From Gemmatimonadaceae bacterium (lineage in GTDB: Bacteria; Gemmatimonadota; Gemmatimonadetes; Gemmatimonadales; Gemmatimonadaceae): 64,000 nt of DNA. The DNA lies in the NCBI GenBank assembly GCA_036273715.1, contig DASUHB010000040.1:1-64000 (forward strand), given 5' to 3'. A program made the translations under genes and the position numbers. Below are positions 8,490 to 17,497 of this stretch, one piece after another (the first letter of the stretch is position 1; each line of letters begins with the position of its first letter). Under the pieces are notes generated by a model. The model worked only from the letters and a program-made list of their open reading frames with translations, was not told the origin of the DNA and ran no database searches.

Positions 8490-11400
8490 TCAGAACTCGA
8501 GGTTGAGCCGCACAACGAAGCGGCGGGTCTGCGGCACGGTGAATTCCTCCGTTGTCGCAAATTGCAATGAGCCTTCACTGCGTTCGGTGTTGGAGAGCAT
8601 CTCCGGATCGAAGCCCGTGAACTTGCTGCTCTTCCACAGCGCGAGGTTCCGGCCGGCGAACGTGATCGATGCCGCGGTCGCGTGCATGCGCGCGGCCAGA
8701 TCGTTAGGCAGCGAGAGCGTGGCCGACAACTCCTGCAGCCGGATGAAATCGGTCGGTTGGACGTAGTGATCGAGCACGAGCGGGACCGGTGTTCCGTCGG
8801 CCGTTTGGAACGGCCCGAAGCGCTCGATGAACTGCGCCTTCGTATAGCCGCCTTTACCCGCCGGCAGGTTCGTGCCCGCCGAGGTAAAGGTGAGGTCCTG
8901 CAAGAGCGGTGTGAGGTTCAGGATCTTGCCGCCGCTCTGGCCGCTGAACGACGCGTACAGGCGCAAGTTGCGGAACAGGGTAACGGTGTTGGCGAAGTTG
9001 GCCTGGAAGGTCGGGAACTGCGGCCCATCGAAGACCGGTGTGTTGGTCACCGTTGCAAAACCGGCAGCCGTGTCGACCTTGATGATCTTGCTCGAGTACC
9101 ACGCGGAGAGCGGCTGCCCAACGACGTAGCGGAGCGTGAGGTCGGGGCTGATCTCGCTCACATTGGGGATCGTGATGTCGCCCAGGCTGAGCAGACGGTT
9201 CTTCAGCGTATTGGCGGTGAACGTCATGTCCCACGTCGCCGTCTTGTTGCTGATCGGCGTCGCGCGGAGAAGCAGCTCGAGACCGCGGTTGTCGACGCTG
9301 CCCGCGTTGACGAACGGATTCGCGAGGAACGCCAGCGACGGGGCGAGCGGCTCCTGGAGCAGCAGATCTTTGGTCTTCTTGTCGAAGTAGGTGAGCTCGA
9401 CGCCGGCGCGATCCTGGAAGAAGCCCGCGTCGAATCCAGCCTCGAACTCGGTCCCGCGTTCCGGCTTGAGATGCGGGTTGCCGGGGCTCAGCTGGATGAG
9501 GCCAGGCCCGACGCCGCCGGACGGCGTGACAAACGGAAACGGCTCATACGTGCGGAGTGACGCGCCGGGATCGGGCGCGCGACCGGTCGTGCCGTAGGCC
9601 GCCCGCAGCCGGAACGTCGAGACGACCGACGACAGCGACTGCCAGAACGGCTCCTGCGACATCACGTACGAGGCGCCGACCTTGGGCAGGAAGAACGCGC
9701 CGTAGTCCTGGCCGAACGACGAGTTCTTGTCGACGCGTGCGCCTAACTGGAGGAACAGCGTCTGGCCGAACGCGAGACCTTCCTGCGCCAGGAAGCCCAA
9801 CGATTTCGACTGCGCGAACGTCTGGTGCGACTCGCTCGACGCGGCCGACGACACGAGGTTGGACGAATTGTCGGCCAGCCCGATGCCGATGCCGAGCAGG
9901 TTGTTGTTGACGGTGTTGATGTACTGGCTGCCGAAGGAGAGGTCGGACGCGATGTGCCCGTCGCTGCCGAACTTCAGTTTGATGTCGCCGAGGTAGTCGA
10001 TCGTATAGATATGGATCGGATTCTGCACGTCCTCGACGTAGCCGTTGGCCTGGTCGCCCGTGTACCAGTTCCCGTTGTTTTTCGGGAAGAACGTGAACCC
10101 TTCGGTGGACGACAGGTCGCCGCCGATCGTTAGGCGGTTGGTGAGCCAGCTGAACGGGTTGTAATGGGCCGTGGCCGTGGGCGTGAAGCGCAGGGTGGTG
10201 AGCTTGTCCTGGATCGCCTCCAATCCTTCGATCGGCGTGCTCGTGCCGCCGGACCGCGTGCCGTCGGGGTTGACGGTGACGGCGAATGGACTGGAGAGAA
10301 AGTAGCCCTGCGTCAGGTAGCCGTACGTGCCGTCGTCGCCCTGCGGAATACGATAGGCATTGTAGGCGAGGCCCACCGATGCGTCGAAGCTCAACTCCGG
10401 GTTCACCACCCAGTTGAAGCTCGAGCGTCCGGTGCGGCGATAGTAGTAGTTGCTCGCCTCGGTGCCGAGTTCGTTGCTCACGCTGCCGGACACGAAGTAG
10501 CCGAATGAGTCGCCGCCGCCGCGCGCGCTGTAGTCGACCGACTTGAGGTTGCCGTTGCGGAACACGCCGGCATCGACGAGCGGATTGGCGGAAATGACGC
10601 TGCCCACCGGCTTGTTGAGGCACAGATCGGCGCCGCCGGGCGCGGTATCGGACGCGCTGCACGTGCCGAACACCGACAACGGCGTGAAGTTGGGCTTCAC
10701 CTGGTCGTATTCGACGCCGATGCTCTGCGTGAACTTGTGCGAGCCTAACTGGCCCTTCTTGGTGATGATCTGGATCACGCCCGCTGACGCATCGGCGCCG
10801 TAGAGCGTGGCCGCAGCGGGGCCCTTGACGACTTCGATGCTCGCGATGTCGTCGGGGTTGATGTCGTTGAGCGCGGTCACGGTCTGGCCGCCCAAGCCTT
10901 CGAGGCCGTGGAACCCGCTACCGACGTCTTCGCGCGCGCCGCTCTCGACGCGGACGCCGTCGATGAACACGAGCGGCGCGTTCGACAGCGAAATGGATGC
11001 GGGACCGCGGATCTGGATGCGCGGCGCCGCGCCGATCGTCCCGGAGGACGAGGTCACGTTGACGCCGGCGACGCGCCCTTGCAGCACGTCGGTAACATTG
11101 ACGATCGGCGCCTTGGACGTGACATCCGATGCGTCGATCGACGTGGCCGGCGCGCCCTGCGCTTCGCGCGTCTGGTTGCCCGCCGTGCCAGTGACGACGA
11201 TCGCTTGCAGCTCGGTGGCGCTGATCCGGAGCGCGAAATCGGCGGTGACGGCGCCATCCTCGGCCATCGTGATCTGCTTCGTTTGCGGCGCGTAGCCGAT
11301 GCGCCGCACGACGAGCGTGTACGAACCGGCGGGCACGCGGGCGATGCGGTAGGTGCCGTCCTCGCCGCTGATGCCGCCTAACTCGGTGCCTTCGAGGCGC

Positions 11401-11624
11401 ACGCCGGCGGCGGCCAGCGGCTCACCCGTCTTGACGTCGGTGATCTTTCCGGAGATGGTGCCGGGCGCCCGCCGTTCGGTTAGGCGCGGCGTGGGCGCGC
11501 CGGTCGCGAACCCGGGCGACGACTCGAGCGCGGCCGCCGTCGCCGGCTGCTGCGCCGGCAACGACTCGGCGACCATCGTGCCGCCCGCGAGCAGCGAGAG
11601 TGCGAGCGCTATGCGGAGACCCAT
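8490..11624 (-). CDS. SusC/RagA-like TonB-dependent outer-membrane transporter
   Basis: Outer-membrane active transporter, energised by TonB, probably for peptides or oligosaccharides bound by the SusD partner. From ATG 11624 it has 1044 residues: signal peptide (to LPAQ), a carboxypeptidase-regulatory-like domain (ISGKITDVKTGEPL, ending TLVVRRIGY), then a plug domain (VTDVLQGRVAGV, PLVFIDGVRV, SIEVVKGPAAATLYGADAS), then a 22-strand type barrel ending in RLNLEF with the usual terminal Phe. A GTG start at 11639 would be longer, but AGGA eight bases before the ATG favours 11624. It is the first gene of the minus-strand operon, reading away from the shared regulatory region. Confidence 0.93.
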   Translation of the reverse strand: MGLRIALALSLLAGGTMVAESLPAQQPATAAALESSPGFATGAPTPRLTERRAPGTISGKITDVKTGEPLAAAGVRLEGTELGGISGEDGTYRIARVPAGSYTLVVRRIGYAPQTKQITMAEDGAVTADFALRISATELQAIVVTGTAGNQTREAQGAPATSIDASDVTSKAPIVNVTDVLQGRVAGVNVTSSSGTIGAAPRIQIRGPASISLSNAPLVFIDGVRVESGAREDVGSGFHGLEGLGGQTVTALNDINPDDIASIEVVKGPAAATLYGADASAGVIQIITKKGQLGSHKFTQSIGVEYDQVKPNFTPLSVFGTCSASDTAPGGADLCLNKPVGSVISANPLVDAGVFRNGNLKSVDYSARGGGDSFGYFVSGSVSNELGTEASNYYYRRTGRSSFNWVVNPELSFDASVGLAYNAYRIPQGDDGTYGYLTQGYFLSSPFAVTVNPDGTRSGGTSTPIEGLEAIQDKLTTLRFTPTATAHYNPFSWLTNRLTIGGDLSSTEGFTFFPKNNGNWYTGDQANGYVEDVQNPIHIYTIDYLGDIKLKFGSDGHIASDLSFGSQYINTVNNNLLGIGIGLADNSSNLVSSAASSESHQTFAQSKSLGFLAQEGLAFGQTLFLQLGARVDKNSSFGQDYGAFFLPKVGASYVMSQEPFWQSLSSVVSTFRLRAAYGTTGRAPDPGASLRTYEPFPFVTPSGGVGPGLIQLSPGNPHLKPERGTEFEAGFDAGFFQDRAGVELTYFDKKTKDLLLQEPLAPSLAFLANPFVNAGSVDNRGLELLLRATPISNKTATWDMTFTANTLKNRLLSLGDITIPNVSEISPDLTLRYVVGQPLSAWYSSKIIKVDTAAGFATVTNTPVFDGPQFPTFQANFANTVTLFRNLRLYASFSGQSGGKILNLTPLLQDLTFTSAGTNLPAGKGGYTKAQFIERFGPFQTADGTPVPLVLDHYVQPTDFIRLQELSATLSLPNDLAARMHATAASITFAGRNLALWKSSKFTGFDPEMLSNTERSEGSLQFATTEEFTVPQTRRFVVRLNLEF

Positions 11625-11901
11625 GGTACCGTTCCTCACTTGATGTTGGGCAAGGGTGGAACCTCGTGGACGGGTGAACCGGACTGGGATGAGCGGACGG
11701 ACGACGTGCGGTAGGTGCCTAGGACCAACGGAACGACGGGACAGCCCAACAGCGCGCAGTCTTTCGTTATTGATACGGACAAATTACTATTGGTCCGGAC
11801 AAATGATAACGCCCGCCCTTCCGACGCGCCAGACTGACGTTTCACCAGGCCCTTCTCCCTGCTTCCCCTCCCCCCAACTGCCGCCGCCGGAGTCACTTAC
11901 C
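11625..11901. promoter_or_regulatory. Divergent regulatory region of the SusCD / family X-peptidase locus
   Basis: This 277-bp gap separates the SusC operon (minus) from the X-peptidase-X-esterase operon (plus). Near its middle is the only AT-rich stretch (about 11766-11810). It carries a 9-bp direct repeat CGGACAAAT at 11776-11784 and 11796-11804, 20 bp apart, which is two helical turns on the same face. The second copy is embedded in a near-palindrome around TCCGGA (TTGGTCCGGACAAA). This fits an activator or repressor site controlling both operons. No exact promoter boxes can be assigned by eye. Confidence 0.5.
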
Positions 11902-12675
11902 ATGGACCAGCAGCTCCAACGCGAAATCCGGAGGCTCCGCCGCCTCAATGCGGTCACCCTCGGCGCACTCATTATAGTAGTTGCTGCCGCGTTCACCGGG
12001 CTCGTCCGTCCTACCGCCTCGGCCGCCAAGTTCGACGTCATCGACGTCGGCCGGATCAACATCCGTGAGCCCGACGGAACCATCCGGCTCGCGATTTCGA
12101 ACAAGCAGCATTTCCCCGATCCGGTGATCGACGGGAAGACTTACCCGCTCCGCAGCGGCGCCAAACCGGCCGGCATGATCTTCTTCAACGATCAGGGCGA
12201 CGAAGATGGCGGCCTGATCTGGAACGGGAAGAAACTCGCCGACGGATTCGAAGCCGGCGCGTCGCTGACGATGGACCAGTGGCGGCAAGACCAAACGGTT
12301 CAGCTCTCCTACGAGGGAGGTCCCAAGCACACCGATTGGGTCGGCCTCCGCGTTATCGATCGACCGGAGAAGCCGATGGCGCCCATGCTCGATCGCGCGA
12401 TGCGAGCGATGCAACTGCCCGCCGGCGCGGCGCGCGACAGCGCGATGCGCGCGGTACGACAGTTCGCGATCGACAGCGGCCTGACACCGGCCTCGCGCAT
12501 CCTCATCGGGAAGGGCGCCGAGAAGGCCGCGACGGTCCGGTTGAACGATCCGGCCGGGCGCACCCGCATCCTGCTCAGCGTCGACTCGCTCGGCGCGCCG
12601 TCGATCCAGCTCCTCGATTCGTTGGGCCGCGTCACCTACCGCATTCCGTCCGACAGCGAACGCGGCGCGCACTGA
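11902..12675 (+). CDS. Membrane-anchored family X protein, copy 2 (uncharacterised)
   Basis: 257 residues from the ATG at 11902. The frame is open to 11656, but the membrane-anchor pattern fits the internal start. A basic N-terminus (REIRRLRRL) precedes one membrane segment at about 16-35. The periplasmic part shows RINIREPDGTIRLAIS, FPDPVIDGKTYPLRSG, MIFFNDQGDEDGG, VIDRPEKPM and the C-terminal block VDSLGAPSIQLLDSLGRV. These landmarks match the genes at 1324-2061 and 15026-15781. It opens the plus-strand operon, 42 bp before the peptidase. Function is unknown; its constant pairing with the HEVSH peptidases suggests a shared complex. Confidence 0.85.
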   Translation: MDQQLQREIRRLRRLNAVTLGALIIVVAAAFTGLVRPTASAAKFDVIDVGRINIREPDGTIRLAISNKQHFPDPVIDGKTYPLRSGAKPAGMIFFNDQGDEDGGLIWNGKKLADGFEAGASLTMDQWRQDQTVQLSYEGGPKHTDWVGLRVIDRPEKPMAPMLDRAMRAMQLPAGAARDSAMRAVRQFAIDSGLTPASRILIGKGAEKAATVRLNDPAGRTRILLSVDSLGAPSIQLLDSLGRVTYRIPSDSERGAH

Positions 12676-12717
12676 CGCCACCATTCCGCCATCCCGACCC
12701 CGCACAGGCCCGTTCTC

Positions 12718-14994
12718 ATGCCCAAGGCATCACCCGTGTTCCCGCTGGCCGCGCTCCTGGCGTTAGGCGCCGCCCCGCTCGCCGCGCAGGCAGCGGCGCC
12801 GGCTCCGCCGCGCTTCCCGACCACCGTCGAGATGCCGGCGCCGGTGCAGACCGGCGCTCCATCGCCGGGCGCGCTGGTGCGCCTCGTGCTGGCGCGGTTC
12901 GCCACCGGCACGCCGGAAGCGTTCGACAGCGTCTACCCCGATCCGTTAGGCAGAGCGGTGGTCCAGGGTGCTGCCCAACGCAAGCTGCTGCGCACACCGG
13001 GACCCGGACGCGTCGTCTGGTCCAACGCCTCGCGGGCCGTGCTCCTCATCACCGGCACAGTGCACGAGGGACGGTCCACGGGCATCGAAACCGGCTCCGA
13101 TGAAACCAACCGCGTGCGGCGCCTGTCGGGGCTGTACGAAGCGCATCGCAACGGCGGCACCTGGCTGCTCACGCGCCAGATTCCGTTCGACACCCTCAAC
13201 TACATTCGCGCGCAGGTGCTGCACGTCGACATCCAGCCGGGTCGCGTGAGCCGCGTGGTGGACACGCTCACGATCGACCCGGGCAGCCCGTACGGATTCG
13301 CGACGCGCCTCAACAACGCCACCGAGCTGCACACGGTCCGGTTGAACGGCGCGACCGTCCCCTATTCGTTAGGCGGCGGGGTCCTGTGGGTGGACACGCG
13401 GGGCCGGCACGCGCCGGCGCACTCCCAGCTCGTGCTCTCCTACGCGATCCCGGCCCAACGCCAGGCGAAGCCCGCGACAGGCGACTCGGCAAACGTGGCG
13501 CCGGCTATGTCTCCCGATACCATGCCCGCGTACGGCGCCATGAACAACACCGACGCCTGGCATCCGTTCTTCAACTACGATAGCGGGAACGACTTCAGCC
13601 AGCTCACGGTCACGGCCACCATCCCCGCGCAGTATCGGCTGACGACGTCGGTCCCGCAAACGGAAGGCGTCAAGGGCGGCGTGCGGACGGTGCACGGCAC
13701 GAGCATTCATCCGCAGTTCTTGCTCGCGTTGCTCTACGACCGCGACTGGACGCCCGTCACGCAATCGGTGAACAAGGGCGAGTTCACGCTCGAGACGTTT
13801 TTCGCGCCCGGCTTCCATTTCTCGCCGGACACGATCGCCAAGACGGCCGGCTTCGTGTACCACGTGCTCGTCCCGCGGTTCGGCGAACCGCAGGCGCCGT
13901 CGAAGTACCTGGCGGTGGTGGAGGATCGCCAGTTAGGCCACACCGGCTGGCAGGTCCGGATGAACAACGCCGTCATCTCCGGCGACAGCGCGACGGTGCT
14001 AGACGAACCGGCACTCGGGCCGTCGTTCGCGTTCGGCCACGAGGTGTCGCACGGCTGGACGATGAATTCGTCCGGCCTCGCCGCCAACTTCCTCCAGGAA
14101 GGCTGGGCCACGTTCTGCGAATCGCTCCTGTTAGGCGCAGCTTACGGGAAGGACACCGAGCGCGCGTTCTGGGAGCGCATGCGCACCTCCTACGTGACCG
14201 GCCTCGACCGCGCCGGCTTCCTGGGCGGGTTCGAGGGCAAGCAGAGCATTCTCGACAACCCCGACAACGGCCGTATCCACTACTCGAAGGGGTCCTGGAT
14301 CCTGCACGAGCTCGACTACGTGCTCGGCGATTCGACGTTCGATGCGGGGATGCGCGCGTTCATCGCCACCAACGGGCAGGGCCCGCACGGATATCCCGAG
14401 TTCATCGCCGACATGTCGCGCGCGGCCGGTCGCGATCTGACGTCGTTCATCATGCCCTGGCTCGCCGGAACGTACATTCCCGACGTCGATGCCCGCATGG
14501 ACGGCTCGTCGTTAGTCGTCACGCAGTCGCAACCCGACGTGCTGTTCGATTTGCCGTTGGACGTCGCGATCGTGTCCGGTGCCGATACGGTGCGCAAAGC
14601 GGTGCACCTGACGTCGCGCGCCGACACGGTTCGGTTGGACGACGCCGCCGCGGTGACGCGGGTGCTGGTGGATCCCGACCATCACTTTCTCCTGCGCCGG
14701 CACTGGGGCGAGACCGAGCGCTTCACCCTGCACTCGCCCAGCGCCAAGAGCGTCGAGCTGGCCGGCAACTTCACGGCGCGGCCCATCCCGGCCACCCGCA
14801 CCGGCGACGACTGGACGGTGGAGATTCCGATGCCGGAGGGCCGCTACCTCTTCCTCTGGCGCGTGGACGGCAAGAGCCCGTCGGACGCGGAGGCGATCGC
14901 CGCCGTCAAGGCATCGTCGAACGATTCGACGGCCCTCGCCGGCATCCGCATCGTCCGCCCGTTAGTCCGCCTCGATGATCGCGACGCACGCTGA
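12718..14994 (+). CDS. M1-like zinc metallopeptidase with C-terminal Ig/CBM48-like domain
   Basis: 758-residue secreted metallopeptidase; signal peptide about residues 1-27 (ends AAQAAAPA). The region 60-400 is the substrate-binding beta portion typical of M1-like enzymes (DAWHPFFNYDSGND, LLALLYDRDW). The zinc site is H441-E-V-S-H445, and E461 in QEGWATF is the likely third ligand, spaced 15 residues from the second His rather than the usual 18. After the helical domain (YSKGSWILHELD) comes an E-set domain at about 665-740 (SVELAGNFT, YLFLWRVDG) resembling glycogen-binding CBM48/AMPK-beta modules. The truncated paralogue is at 1-1319. The substrate is probably peptide; the role of the terminal domain is not known. 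Confidence 0.88.
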   Translation: MPKASPVFPLAALLALGAAPLAAQAAAPAPPRFPTTVEMPAPVQTGAPSPGALVRLVLARFATGTPEAFDSVYPDPLGRAVVQGAAQRKLLRTPGPGRVVWSNASRAVLLITGTVHEGRSTGIETGSDETNRVRRLSGLYEAHRNGGTWLLTRQIPFDTLNYIRAQVLHVDIQPGRVSRVVDTLTIDPGSPYGFATRLNNATELHTVRLNGATVPYSLGGGVLWVDTRGRHAPAHSQLVLSYAIPAQRQAKPATGDSANVAPAMSPDTMPAYGAMNNTDAWHPFFNYDSGNDFSQLTVTATIPAQYRLTTSVPQTEGVKGGVRTVHGTSIHPQFLLALLYDRDWTPVTQSVNKGEFTLETFFAPGFHFSPDTIAKTAGFVYHVLVPRFGEPQAPSKYLAVVEDRQLGHTGWQVRMNNAVISGDSATVLDEPALGPSFAFGHEVSHGWTMNSSGLAANFLQEGWATFCESLLLGAAYGKDTERAFWERMRTSYVTGLDRAGFLGGFEGKQSILDNPDNGRIHYSKGSWILHELDYVLGDSTFDAGMRAFIATNGQGPHGYPEFIADMSRAAGRDLTSFIMPWLAGTYIPDVDARMDGSSLVVTQSQPDVLFDLPLDVAIVSGADTVRKAVHLTSRADTVRLDDAAAVTRVLVDPDHHFLLRRHWGETERFTLHSPSAKSVELAGNFTARPIPATRTGDDWTVEIPMPEGRYLFLWRVDGKSPSDAEAIAAVKASSNDSTALAGIRIVRPLVRLDDRDAR

Positions 14995-15025
14995 GCGCCG
15001 CGTTTTCCCTTCACTCCGAGACCAC

Positions 15026-15781
15026 ATGATACGCGAATCGTTCACGCCGCTCACACGATGGCTCGGCTTCCGGACGTACGTCGTCGCGTCCACGAGCATC
15101 ATCGGCGTTCTGTCGCTTGCCGCGTTCACGAAGGCGTCGGCGCACACGCGCTTTCAGGAAATCGACGTCGAGCGCATCAATGTCGTCGAGCCCGACGGCA
15201 AGCTGCGTATGACCATTTCCGACGCCGCGCGCTCGCCCGGCTGGGTGTTTCACGGCAAAGTGGTGCCGGGCCGGCCCAAGGGCGCGGGCATGATCTTCTT
15301 CAACGACGAAGGTGAAGAGGACGGCGGCATCGGCTTCGGCGGACGCACCGTCGATGGCAAGGTGCACGCCGACGGCGGCATTGCATTCGATCACTACGAG
15401 TCCGACGAAACCGTCACGCTGCGCTACTCGCAAAACGATAAGCGCACGCAATCCGGACTCATGATCACGGATCGTGCGGACGTGCCGATTCTCCACGTCA
15501 TCGAGAAGCAGGATTCGCTTCGCAAGATGCCCGCCGGTGCGGGACGCGACTCGGCCATGAAGGCCTTCGTGGAGAACGGCGGCCATCCGTTAGCCGCGCG
15601 CCGGTTGTTCGCCGGACGCGACGCCGACCAGAGCTCGTTGGTCAGCCTGAACGATCCGCACGGCCGTCCGCGGTTGCGCCTCATGGTCGACTCGACGGGC
15701 GCGGCCAGCATCCAATTCCTCGACACCCTGGGTCGCGTGAAGCGAACCATCACGGCCGATTCGCTCGGAGGATCGCGATGA
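15026..15781 (+). CDS. Membrane-anchored family X protein, copy 3 (uncharacterised)
   Basis: 251 residues from ATG 15026. An alternative in-frame ATG at 14975 would overlap the peptidase stop and put polar residues before the anchor, so the shorter form is preferred. One membrane segment lies at about 17-34 (YVVASTSIIGVLSLAAF). The family landmarks are present: RINVVEPDGKLRMTIS, MIFFNDEGEEDGG, DRADVPIL, and the C-terminal VDSTGAASIQFLDTLGRV. The DPVI-GK-YPLRSG block is replaced by a divergent segment (WVFHGKVVPG). Its TGA overlaps the ATG of the esterase by 4 bp (ATGA), so translation is coupled. Confidence 0.83.
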   Translation: MIRESFTPLTRWLGFRTYVVASTSIIGVLSLAAFTKASAHTRFQEIDVERINVVEPDGKLRMTISDAARSPGWVFHGKVVPGRPKGAGMIFFNDEGEEDGGIGFGGRTVDGKVHADGGIAFDHYESDETVTLRYSQNDKRTQSGLMITDRADVPILHVIEKQDSLRKMPAGAGRDSAMKAFVENGGHPLAARRLFAGRDADQSSLVSLNDPHGRPRLRLMVDSTGAASIQFLDTLGRVKRTITADSLGGSR

Positions 15782-17481
15782 ACACCCGCACGTGGGAAAG
15801 GCGCGCTTGCCTAACGGCAGCCGCGCTCATGGTCGCCGGCGCCAGTGCCTTCGCGCAGTCGGCGCGGTTCGACGTGACGGTCGCGCCTTCGGCGCACGAC
15901 GGTCCGCTCACCGGGCGCCTGATCGTCGCCGTCAGCAAGGTGGAGAAGCCTGAGCCGCGGCTCATGATCTCGCCGCGCGGGCCGGCAATTTTCGGCGTGG
16001 ATCTCAACCAGCTGCCGGCCGGCCATACGGCCGTGGTCGACAATTCCGCGTCGAGCTATCCGATGAAGCTCTCCGCGCTGCCGCCCGGCGATTACTACGT
16101 CGAAGCGGTGGTGAACGTCTATCAGCAGTTTCATCGCAGCGATGGCCACACGATCTGGGTGCACATGGGCGACGGCCGCGTGGAGTTCTTCAACTTCGCC
16201 GGCGGCAACTTGTACAGCGACGTCCAGAAAGTGCACATCGACGGGCACAGCACGGTGCATCTCACCGTGACCCATGTGATTCCCGTCGAGCCGCGGCCCG
16301 CGGACACGGAGTGGCTCAAGCACGTGAAGATTCAGAGCCAACTGCTCACGAAGTTCTGGGGGCACCCGGTGTACATCTATGCCGATGTGCTCCTGCCCAA
16401 GGGATACGCCGAGCACCCCGACACGTACTACCCGCTGCTGTTTCCGTTAGGCCACGCCCCCGATCCCTTCTCGTTCAATCCCGACTCGGCGTCGGAACGC
16501 CGGGGCGGCGAGCAGAATCCGTTGGAGCTGCGGCGCGGCGCGCGCATCAACCCGAACTCGGGGCTCGAAAGCGGCTACGACTTCTACAAGCAGTGGGTAT
16601 CGGACAGCTTCCCGCGCGTGATTGCGGTGACGCTCGAGCAGGCGACGCCGTACTTTGCCGATTCGTACTCGACGAATTCGGCGAACGACGGCCCGTACGG
16701 CGACGCCTTCGTGCAGGAAGTGGTTCCCTACCTCGAGCAGCATTTTCGCATCATTCCCAAGCCGTACGCGCGGCAGGTGGAAGGCGCGTCCACGAGCGGA
16801 TGGCAGACGCTGGCGCTCGTGCTGCAGCATCCCGATTTCTTCGGCGGCGGATGGGTGCTGCAGCCGGATCCCATCGACTTCAGGCACTACCAGCTCACGA
16901 ACATCTACACGGATACCAGCGCGTTCGAGATTCCCAACGGGATGTTCACGACCACGGAGCGGCAGTTCCAGCGCACGGTGGAAGGCCAGGTGGTGCTGAC
17001 GACCCGCGAGCTGAGCCGCTTCGAAGATGTGTTAGGCAGCCACGGACGTTCGGGCTATCAGCTCGAGGCCTGGGAAGCCGTGTACGGCCCGGTGGGCGCG
17101 GACGGCTACCCGGTGCCGGTGTGGAACAAGCAGACGGGGCTGATCGACCACCAGACGGCGGCGTACATGCGCGATCACGGCTACGACCTCCGCGACTATG
17201 CCCAACGCAACTGGCCGACGTTAGGCCCAAAGCTGGCCGGCAAGCTCCACTTCTTCGCCGGCGACATGGACAATTATTACCTGGACCTCGCCGTCTACGA
17301 CTTCCAGAACTTCGTGGACAGCACCACGAATCCGCATTCGGATGCCGACTTCACATACGGCCGTCCGATGAAGGGCCACGGATGGCACTCGTATACATGG
17401 GCCGAGATGGTGCGGAAGATGGCGGACGCGGTGAAGCGGGAGGCTCCGGCGGGAGAATCGACGGCCGCGTGGAATTACTGA
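15778..17481 (+). CDS. Secreted alpha/beta-hydrolase of the esterase D / Fes-like type, copy 2
   Basis: 567-residue exported hydrolase, paralogue of the gene at 2111-3826. The signal peptide ends ASAFAQ. Shared landmarks are DGHTIWVHMGD, LLTKFWGHPVYIYADVLLPKGY, NDGPYGDAF, HPDFFGGGWV, and the C-terminal HFFAGDMDNYYLDLAVY and PMKGHGW. The expected nucleophile S338 sits in GASTSG (copy 1 has GGSTGG), so the second small residue of the elbow differs. It is the last gene of the plus-strand operon and is translationally coupled to family X copy 3. It ends 16 bp from the convergent propeller gene, with no obvious terminator. The natural ester substrate cannot be read from the sequence. Confidence 0.85.
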   Translation: MNTRTWERRACLTAAALMVAGASAFAQSARFDVTVAPSAHDGPLTGRLIVAVSKVEKPEPRLMISPRGPAIFGVDLNQLPAGHTAVVDNSASSYPMKLSALPPGDYYVEAVVNVYQQFHRSDGHTIWVHMGDGRVEFFNFAGGNLYSDVQKVHIDGHSTVHLTVTHVIPVEPRPADTEWLKHVKIQSQLLTKFWGHPVYIYADVLLPKGYAEHPDTYYPLLFPLGHAPDPFSFNPDSASERRGGEQNPLELRRGARINPNSGLESGYDFYKQWVSDSFPRVIAVTLEQATPYFADSYSTNSANDGPYGDAFVQEVVPYLEQHFRIIPKPYARQVEGASTSGWQTLALVLQHPDFFGGGWVLQPDPIDFRHYQLTNIYTDTSAFEIPNGMFTTTERQFQRTVEGQVVLTTRELSRFEDVLGSHGRSGYQLEAWEAVYGPVGADGYPVPVWNKQTGLIDHQTAAYMRDHGYDLRDYAQRNWPTLGPKLAGKLHFFAGDMDNYYLDLAVYDFQNFVDSTTNPHSDADFTYGRPMKGHGWHSYTWAEMVRKMADAVKREAPAGESTAAWNY

Positions 17482-17497
17482 CCGGCCGCCGAATCTC

